Shown here in pieces: positions 56,466 through 64,000 of a stretch of DNA of 64,000 nucleotides. Origin of the DNA: Asterias amurensis (lineage: Eukaryota; Echinodermata; Asteroidea; Forcipulatida; Asteriidae); contig NC_092651.1 in NCBI RefSeq assembly GCF_032118995.1, forward strand, positions 15,935,349 through 15,999,348, written 5' to 3'. The notes under the pieces were generated by a model. The model searched no databases. It had not been told where the DNA came from and saw only the letters and a program-made list of their open reading frames with translations. Position 1 is the stretch's first letter; each line of letters begins with the position of its first letter. The position numbers were made by a program, and so were the translations under genes.

Positions 56466-59400
56466 ATGATCCGGATTCCGATGAGAACTTTGACTTTAGT
56501 TACGTCAAGTCTACCGTTATTGGGGTTCATTATCTGTGTGTTAATATCTTTTTTCAAGGATTTTGAAGGAGTGAACTACACCCACTGTAGAGTAAGAATT
56601 TTAATTTTAAGGAACGTTTTTTTTCTTCAATTCCATTGGTTTTCAAAAGTTACTCAGGATATAGACGTTTTGGATAACTTTCCGTATGGCGCCACCACAT
56701 TTTCACTCGTTTTTACAAAAAGGGATATATCAATCAGGTAAATTAGATACTATATTATTTTATTTCGAATGAAAAAGTGGTGGCGCCATACGGAAACTTT
56801 TCCTCAAATTTACTCAAAATGAGATATTCCTTTTTGTAAAAATGAGTAAACAAGTGGTGGCAGGATACACAAAATTTCCCAAATTTGTCTTCAAAGTTCT
56901 TGAGCAAACTTGACTAGCAGATTACAGCAATTCGCCGTGTAAGAACAATGTACGTTTTGCAATATTATGCAGAGTTCTAGACCAAGTGACTGGGGCGCTA
57001 GATTCCTTTTTTTCAAAATTTTGATATTATCGGTCATTTACCCAGTGACATGACTGGGGTGCGAGATTCCTTTTTTCAAAATTTTGACATTATCGGTCAT
57101 CTAGCTAGATGACCAATGACCGATAATGTCAAAATTTCGAACAAAGGAATCTAGCACCCCAGTCACTGGGTCTAGCAGAGTTTAACAGAGCAATATGCAG
57201 GGTTTGATATGGGCTGGGTTTATATACACACCTCTCTTGTTGCTATGGATCAACCAATCAGAATCGAGGATTATTGTTGAACTTTTTTTTTTTAGCAAGA
57301 CACTTTCTGTTCAAAACTATTAAGGTCTAAATTATGCTAAAGTTAGCCCCGCTCCAGCTACAATATTGTAAAGTCCAATTGTTTGTATTTGTATATTGTG
57401 TTTGTATGGAAATAAATGTTGTTGACTGAATATTAAGAGCCAATTCAAGTAGAATAGAGAAATCCAAATTTACCTGCGATGATCAAAACCCTTTAGTCTC
57501 TGAAAAATTATCCTTGCTCCTTTATTGACAAGATTACTGTACAGACTCTTAAATTTGATTATGAAAGATTAGATACCTAAAGATTATTAAAGATTAAATT
57601 GTTTTTGTTTTTCTTCTTTCTTGTAGGTTTACAATTTCCTGCCATCCATCAGTGCCAGTATTGGTGGCTTTACACCCCAGCGCTACATATGGCGCGTCGC
57701 TGTGGCCTTTCACACCACTCCAAGATTTCTGTTTGCATTTATGTATTACAACTGGCATCGTCAGGGTACCCAAAATTGGAACAAAAACTCTAAGTATAGA
57801 ACTCTTTGTCAAGCAAATCTTGGAGTAAACTTAGCAGAGTTGTGTTGCTTGCTTGGTCTGACATACGTCTCCTCAGAAGAAGACTACAGTAAGTTGCATT
57901 GGAACTCTATATACGCCTCTCTTATTATTCATGCATGACGTCATAATTTTTACCCAAAATTAGGCTATAGGTGCACAGCCGCCACCACTTGCAGTGGCTG
58001 TGTCTATGGCCTCGTTTTGTGTTAGAATTGTGATGCACTCATGCTTTAATATTAAGAGAGGCGTATGCTATCTAGATGTTGAGTATATTTGGTATGATGA
58101 TGGTGTTTGCAGAGTTTAAACAAGTTCTTAACTCTGTGTCTGAAATGGCTGCATTATATACTCCTTTTCCACAAAAACTTTTTAAATTGTAAGTAAATTA
58201 TCTAGTCTACACGTTTGATATCATTGTTGCATTTGGTTACTTCAGAGGGGGCAATATTTTTTACTATCAACAGCTCTCCATTGCACGTTACCAAGTAAGT
58301 TTTTATCCTAAAATTATTTTGAGTAACTACCAATAGTGTCCAGTGCCTTTAAAGGCAGTGGACACTATTGGTAATTACTCAAAATAATTATCAGCAAAAA
58401 ACCTCACTTTGTATGAGTAATGGGGAGAGGTTGATAGTATGAAACATTGTGAGAAACGGCTCCCTCTGAAGTGACGTAGTTTCGAAAAAGAAGTAATTGT
58501 CCACAAATTTGATTTCGAGACCTCAAGTTTAGAATTTGAGGTCTCGAAATCAAGCACCTGAAAGCACACAGCTTCGTGTGACAAGGGTGTTTTTTTCTTT
58601 CATAGTTATCTCGGAACTCCGATGACCAATCGAGCTCAAATTTTCACAGGTTTGTTACTTTATACATATGTTGAGATACACCAAGTGAGGAGACTGGTCT
58701 TTGACAATTACCAATAGTGTCCAGTGTCTTTAAGGCATTGACAATATACAGGAGGAAAAAGACATAGTTTTGTGGCAATATAGATATTTTTTCTTTCTTT
58801 CTTTCAGAAACACATGAGAAGTGTTTTATATTCTTCGTTGTGTTTGGTTTCATCTATATGGTCACAACATGCTGTCTGTGTCATATGAGAAAAGCTCCAA
58901 TGGTAAGCACAAAACTAAAATACATTACATTCAAAATCAGGTCATTTTTACACTGTTTATAAATGAAGGAGGCTGGCAAACTTCCAAACTAATAACACAA
59001 ATCTAACCGGTAGCCTAACACCAAGTATACTACCAAGCCTGATACTTCACACAAAGGCAACGAGAGCGATTACCTCCATTCCCCCTGGTCATTGCCTTGG
59101 TGCCCTTGAAATACACCAGTTGAAATTTGCAATTTCCTTATATGGTGCCCTTTATCTACCAAGGAGAAAATGGCTTGGTGCCCTTGCCCTTTCATACAGG
59201 TCTGTACTACCCAGGTAAAGTTAGATTATTGGAAATTCTTCAAGCTTGTATATTCTCAGCAGGTTTGATGGTAAGTGGAGCTGGGTTAACAGGTGTCAGG
59301 TCAAGAACAGCCAAACTTCTTTGGTCAGATCTCAGAAACTACACTTTTCCTGATGAAATCATATACCAATAATTGTTAATCGGATGACCACTATTTATTG

Positions 59401-60250
59401 ATGATATTCTTTAGATTACTGAGATTACAAGTGAGATTAAGTGAGATTAAGTGAGATTAAGTGAGATTAAGTGAGAATATATAGGTTTAACCTGAACTTG
59501 GTCCTCATTTTCGCATAGGCTGATCACTCGAGGCTCTTCTCATGGCCGTGACTAGTTCACTTCTTTCTTTTTTCCTTTCTTTTGACAGATTCGACGTTCA
59601 AGGCGGTTGAAACATTATGCCTTCATTGCTTTTGTGCTGTCAATATGTGGATTTTCATATTTTTTTCTGAGGCATAATCTTTACTGTGAACCATATGGTA
59701 AGTGTTATATTTTGAAGTTTATCAACTTATAAAAAAGTTTGGAAACAGTTACATTATTTGCAGTTCTTTCTGTTGATCCGTAATAACATGGAGAACGAGC
59801 TATCCCTAGTTTTCCGTCTAGTTCTATGAACTGAGAACCGGGTCTGATCAGCTGATGAGCGGAATCGTTGGCTGTATGCATTATTGCCTGAAATAGCACC
59901 CTCATGTAGATAAGCTACAGTCATTGACCTGTGTGTGATTTTCTAATCTGTGGGGGGCGTTTGCGCGGATGATGCAGAGAAATAACAACAATCTCAGACT
60001 TGAAACCAAGTCTAGCCACCTATTTGTTCTTCCATCTTCCTAATTGATCATGTTGATAGAATGCCAACCAATAAGTGTCTTTCTCTTTGTTTCAGTCTAC
60101 AGTATGTTTGCATTTTGTGAGTACATCTCGGTGGTCAGTAACATCGGTTTTCATGCAACAGTTGCCGTTGACTTCCGAGATACAAACATCGTCATCTCTA
60201 GCTTGGATAATGAACCAGTAAACACACACAATGGCTACCTCCTGAGATAA
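56466..60250 (+). CDS. PGAP2: PGAP2, GPI-anchor lipid remodelling protein
   Basis: Multi-pass Golgi membrane protein needed for fatty-acid remodelling (re-acylation) of GPI anchors. Five coding exons: 56466-56591, 57627-57888, 58808-58902, 59589-59697 and 60096-60250, all GT-AG and in phase, 248 residues (human 254). Conserved segments in order: LVTSSLPLLGFIICVL, NYTHCR/VYNFLPSISASIGG, PQRYIWRVAVAFHTTPRFL, NLAELCCLLGLTYVSS, EDYKTHEKCFIFF, FFLRHNLYCEPYGVYSMFA and SNIGFHATVAVDF. About six membrane helices are visible. The start at 56466 is the first ATG in an open frame reaching back to 56373, so extra N-terminal residues from an upstream exon are possible. The divergent neighbour is UBE3A and the convergent neighbour is DYNC2H1. 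Confidence 0.95.
56990..57176. mobile_element. Palindromic element in PGAP2 intron 1
   Basis: A left arm (ATTCCTTTTTTCAAAATTTT, GACATTATCGGTCATCTAG) is followed at once by its complement, ending CACCCCAGTCACTGGGTCTA. A diverged extra left arm precedes it (56990-57050), so one arm is duplicated. Confidence 0.8.
58235..58352. mobile_element. Truncated family A element
   Basis: Only the right third is present (ACTTCAGAGGGGGCAAT ... GTGTCCAGTGCCTTTAA). It abuts the next copy at a shared TTAA. Confidence 0.75.
58349..58733. mobile_element. TTAA-flanked element, family A (full-length)
   Basis: TTAAAGGCAGTGGACACTAT to AGTGTCCAGTGTCTTTAA, in PGAP2 intron 2; it ends 74 bp before exon 58808. Confidence 0.85.
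59085..59210. mobile_element. Family F element remnant
   Basis: CATTGCCTTGGTGCCCTTGA, GTGCCCTTGCCCTTTCATAC and related phrases match family F interiors. PGAP2 intron. Confidence 0.45.
59420..59476 (+). repeat. 11-bp minisatellite (AGTGAGATTA)
   Basis: Five copies of AAGTGAGATTA in PGAP2 intron 3. Confidence 0.9.
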
Positions 60251-61070
60251 CACATTCAATCTTTTTTTTAAAGGTTTTAGTAAATGTTTATTTATATTTT
60301 GCAAATATTTAGAGAAATATATGCTGGGTAAACTTAGAAAATTTTACAATTTTTGATCACTTAAACCTTGAATATCGTAGATTGATGTCTTATGGGTATT
60401 GGGCGTCTACCTGTTAAAACCAAAGAATGTGATCCAGGTGTTTTGACAGAGTGTGAGAACGCCCTTGCGTAGCTTTCATGTACATATCCAATGGGAACGT
60501 AGCAATAAACAAAAACATGTGAAAAAGTCATCAATTTACAGGGTCGAAAAATATCTCTGAGTGTATCTTTGAAACCGATGAGTTTAACAAAAGGGATCTT
60601 GGTGTTTAAAAGACAAGGACGTCCTCACTTCGCTTTTGTGTACAAAGCCAATGAGGATTCACAAACGTAAGGTGTGTGTGTGTGTGTGTACTTAGAGTGA
60701 AATTTAAACCGAGGACTTAAAACAAAAGGGACAACGGGACCACGATTGCAATCACAAAGGAAACAATGAGGATCAATGTTTGTCAGGACAAAGAGTTGAA
60801 CAAAAGAGGGTCTTTGGAGCTGATAAACACTCGGCATTCAAACATAGGGCCTCTGGGAAAGTGACGCCACAGACAGTCCTGCCTTTGCTTTTATGTGCAA
60901 ACCAATGGGGATGTGGATAAAAAAAAAACTAAGTTCAAACAGTGGGTGAACAAAGGGGACACCCCTTTGTTAACACCATTTAGAAACTGGTCTATGTTGC
61001 TTAGTTTATTTTAATTAATAGTTATTTTGTATTTACATGTACATGTTATGTTTGTTCAAGAGGGGATGTA

Positions 61071-61076
61071 AATAAA
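61071..61076 (+). terminator. Candidate polyadenylation signal for PGAP2
   Basis: AATAAA about 820 bp after the PGAP2 stop, in ATGTAAATAAATTTG. Other weaker AT-rich sites exist, so the true 3' end is unverified. Confidence 0.4.
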
Positions 61077-61079
61077 TTT

Positions 61080-63460
61080 GAATTCAGTCTATTGAATATT
61101 GTGTTTTGTATTTTATTTATTGATAAACATTACTTGTGGCACTGAATTGCTTTGGACAGGAAGAAGTAATGGTAACATAAGATATTAACCAACATTTTTT
61201 CCTAAACAAAAACAATGCAAATAAACACACACAATAATCTGGACTTTGCAAAACTTCTTTCCCCTGCATTAACAGATACTCTACATTAACAGTTGCAGAA
61301 AATCCCAGCAGTTATTACAAATAATTAAAAGGGGGCTAGAAGGTTCAGTTCTGTGAACCACCCATTTTCCAATAGATAGGGTCCTTATCAAAATGGGGGG
61401 GGGGGGGGGGTTGTAAAAAGCCACTGTATTTGATACTCTTCAAAGTGCATTTTTTTGTTGAAATTAATAAATGTTTGATGACGTCACATTTCAAATAATA
61501 TATGGTATATATACTTTTGTACAGAGCAGTTTTAGTGCCTTCCTGAATTTATATTATTTTCAGTCAAAACGGCATTGAATTTTTACCTTTATGGCAGGCT
61601 CAAAAGATTTCTTTGTAATGCACAGACCCATTTGATTTTGTTATATCTGATGATGTCATGTTTCAAATTTCACTATGAAAGAGAATCAAATAAAATGTGA
61701 TTTTTCATTTCATTTTCATGAGGTAAGAGAACTTACCGTGGACTCTATCTGTTGGAAAACGTGTTGGAAAATGAGTGCATCACAAAATATAATTTTGACC
61801 TTGGCGTCCCTCTTTCTCTCTACGCAGATTTCACTCCTCAGGTATATTCATTTGGTACGAGGAATCTCTAACACAGCTTCTTTAGGAAATCCTACCCCCA
61901 TCAATTTGAGAATGTTGATCTTTGGCTTTGAGTTCTGTGTTAAATAAAAATGAGCCATGAAATAAAATCTGTTAAGTCATACAGCACAGGTATAGATTTA
62001 AATGTTCTAAAGACCTTGCTTGAAACTTGTTTTGAAACTAAAGCAATAACAATGTGAAAATCGCCTTACAAATGAACATAAAGTAGATAGTGAAGTTGTG
62101 TAATGTAACAGCACTGTGTTCCTTTGTGCGATATTGATATAGTACATTTGTGTTAAAAATTGTTTAATTGAATGAGTAACAGGTACATTGTAGGTATTTT
62201 TTTTTAGATGATCCCCATCAAGGGAACTCGGCAAACTCACACAAAGGGATATAAACACTAAGCTTGCAACAGCCAATCTCTCTCATACAGACACTTGTCT
62301 AACGTCTATGATTATGAGTTGCACAAATCAAGAAATTGTGATCCAGTAACTAGACAATAATACTTATTTTACTCATTGTGAATTGAATCTCTGAATACAT
62401 TAAAAGCCTGTTTAACTGATTAAAAGCTTTCATCTTATTCAAAAGGCGAGAAAGTGTATCTACTTAAATGATCAACAATTAATTATAAAATAGTCTCTGA
62501 ACCGTGATTCTATTTTTTTTGCTCATCTTCGTCCGAAAATATTAAACGCTCACTGTACTCGGGCATGCAACTTTTCCTGGATCAGCTAATTTCCTTGTTT
62601 GTTAATTTCAGTTTTACCATTCAAAATTGAAAAAAAAATATACAAAATCATTGAATTTTTGTGATATCCTATTTTTGGGTGAAGCTACAGTTGCATGCCT
62701 GTGTACTTACAAAGCTTGTGAAAAGAGTCTAGTATGATAGCTATCAGACAATCAGAAACTTAACCTATGCCTTTTCAAATTGCGCACAAAACAGTGTTTA
62801 GTTATATTCATAGAAGAATCCAGAAGACGATCAGAGCATACTGATTGAAACGTCGAGTTAATCCAACGGTTCTTTTCAGAACCACCACAACTCATTTAGA
62901 GATTGTTATTACATGGTGTTACCGCAAACTCTTCTATATTATATTCATACAGGCAAATGACTTCAGTGTGTATTTGATTAACATAACTTATAAAATAAAG
63001 ATCTATTTATTTCATCCCTGAAACTAAATTTTTAGTGTACAGTACTCGGCAAACAAACACACTTTTAAAAACAATATATACTCTTTATATACAGGATTTC
63101 TCTATAATTTATAGATCACACACTTGATTATTGAAATCCTTACCAGCCTTAGAAAAACTTTTAGTTTCCAACTATCAGAAAACTTTCCAACTGCTTGATC
63201 GAAAACGATCATTAGTAGTTATTCAGTTGTAAATCAAACGCAATTCATTAAAATAAACTGCATTAGTGGTTTGTGGGTCAGGAGATTGAATAATAAGTGC
63301 TGCAAAGAAAACAGATTTTCTTTATCTCAAAGAATATTTTTTCGCCTTAAGAAAACAAGGTTGTATTGAAAAAAAGAAAGAAAAAAAGGTGGTATTGAAA
63401 CTGGGTTTCATCTGATTATTCATTTAACCCTTTTCTCAAGGCACAGTAGTTGAATACACA
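61080..63460. other. Intergenic between PGAP2 and DYNC2H1
   Basis: No supported gene. It contains a G homopolymer (about 61396-61412). At 62825-62885 the phrase GATCAGAGCATACTGATTGA followed by AACGTCGAGTT is palindromic and resembles the 23.2-23.5 kb block. Confidence 0.4.
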
Positions 63461-63465
63461 GTGAT

Positions 63466-63662
63466 ATTGACTCCTTGCACACACGTCCTACGCGGCGACT
63501 TTGCCACGCTCACCATTTTGGTGGGCAACCGATTTACGTGTAAACTCTGCGTCGCCTAAAATGCGCACTTCACTGAATAACGCACAGTGACATTGCCCAC
63601 CAGTATGGCGCATCCAAGATTATTCTGATGATGACGTCGGGTGAATTAGGTCAATAGATATA
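63466..63662. mobile_element. Inverted-repeat element, family G (reverse copy)
   Basis: It matches the complement of 41660-41885: TTGCACACACGTCCTACGCG, GTGCGCATTTTAGGCGACGC as complement, AGATTATTCTGATGATGACG and GGGTGAATTAGGTCAATA. It begins 23 bp beyond the DYNC2H1 stop codon, so it probably lies in its 3' UTR. Confidence 0.8.
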
Positions 63663-63684
63663 TTTACAAATGATGCAATGATAT

Positions 63685-63843
63685 TCAAAGGCTTTTCAAG
63701 AAGAGCGCGGCCCCAGTCTGGACCCAGTGATCTTGGTCTCCACCACAGGGTACCGTTAGATGAGTCACTATCTTCTCACGGTCAGCGCTGTAGTACACAG
63801 GTAGTGAAATGCTCTCTTGGCTATTGTATGGCTCACCAGCATC
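63685..63843 (-). CDS. DYNC2H1: Cytoplasmic dynein 2 heavy chain, last coding exon (partial gene)
   Basis: C-terminal 52 residues of the retrograde intraflagellar-transport motor, which carries cargo from cilium tip to base. After acceptor TTTGTCAG the frame reads DAGEPYNSQESISLPVYYSA, then DREKIVTHLTVPCGGDQDHW and the terminus VQTGAALFLKSL with TGA at 63687-63685. The vertebrate DYNC2H1 terminus has the same landmarks (ISLPVY, VPCGG, QD-W, GAALFLK), unlike DYNC1H1. The exon is phase 0 at its 5' end. All upstream exons (motor, stalk, tail) lie beyond the window. It is convergent with PGAP2. Confidence 0.9.
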   Translation of the reverse strand, partial: DAGEPYNSQESISLPVYYSADREKIVTHLTVPCGGDQDHWVQTGAALFLKSL

Positions 63844-64000
63844 CTGACAAACAAAGAAGAACAAATATTGAAATCTCAATTGACAATTCTACATCTACAT
63901 CTATTACAATTTTTTGTCTAAGCCTGTTCAGCATCTGTCGTCTATTTCACCTAGCTCCTCCTAACTTAGGATTGATCTTAGGAATTAAGACGAATTCAGT

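Noticed and set aside
61735-61950. Minus-strand stretch ending in a donor-like CCACG/GTAAGT
   Set aside because: Short frames with stops and no similarity; it lies downstream of the DYNC2H1 stop and has no partner exon.

Overview
The window reads as nuclear DNA from a marine invertebrate deuterostome, most likely an echinoderm (sea star is my best guess). Genes are split by GT-AG introns, protein-level similarity is to animal families, the DNA is AT-rich, and non-coding space is packed with short inverted-repeat elements, tRNA-derived SINEs and tandem repeats. The species assignment is inference from repeat style and gene content.

Layout. 0-2.6 kb: intergenic, with repeats. 2.6-8.2 kb: a tandem duplication of about 3 kb carrying two single-exon genes for immunoglobulin-like type I membrane receptors. 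Each has a signal peptide, two Ig-like domains, a Ser/Thr-rich stalk, a transmembrane helix and a cytoplasmic tail with tyrosine motifs. The stalk has one unit in the first gene and four tandem units in the second. 8.3-17 kb: intergenic, with palindromic repeats and mobile-element remnants. 17-21.8 kb: six related exon-like blocks bounded by splice sites; the two longest-read blocks have stops in all forward frames, so this is probably a non-coding transcript. 21.8-31 kb: satellites (57-bp unit and a roughly 60-bp unit) around a diverged inverted repeat that still carries stretches of coding character. 31-41 kb: intergenic, including a perfect (TAA)n array of about 205 copies and more inverted-repeat elements.

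41.5-53.7 kb (minus strand): a complete UBE3A/E6-AP ubiquitin ligase gene, reconstructed exon by exon with matching phases from the AZUL zinc finger to the catalytic HECT cysteine, about 910 residues. 56.4-60.3 kb (plus strand): a complete PGAP2 gene of about 248 residues in five coding exons. UBE3A and PGAP2 are head to head across a 2-3 kb interval with a short GC-rich island, suggesting a shared promoter region. 63.7-63.8 kb (minus strand): the last coding exon of the cytoplasmic dynein 2 heavy chain (DYNC2H1); the rest lies beyond the window. PGAP2 and DYNC2H1 are convergent.

The conserved genes are unrelated housekeeping functions: protein ubiquitination, GPI-anchor remodelling in the Golgi, and intraflagellar transport. 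The least familiar content is the Ig receptor pair, the repeated-exon transcript, the decaying inverted gene fragment, and the crowding of small transposons against UBE3A splice sites.
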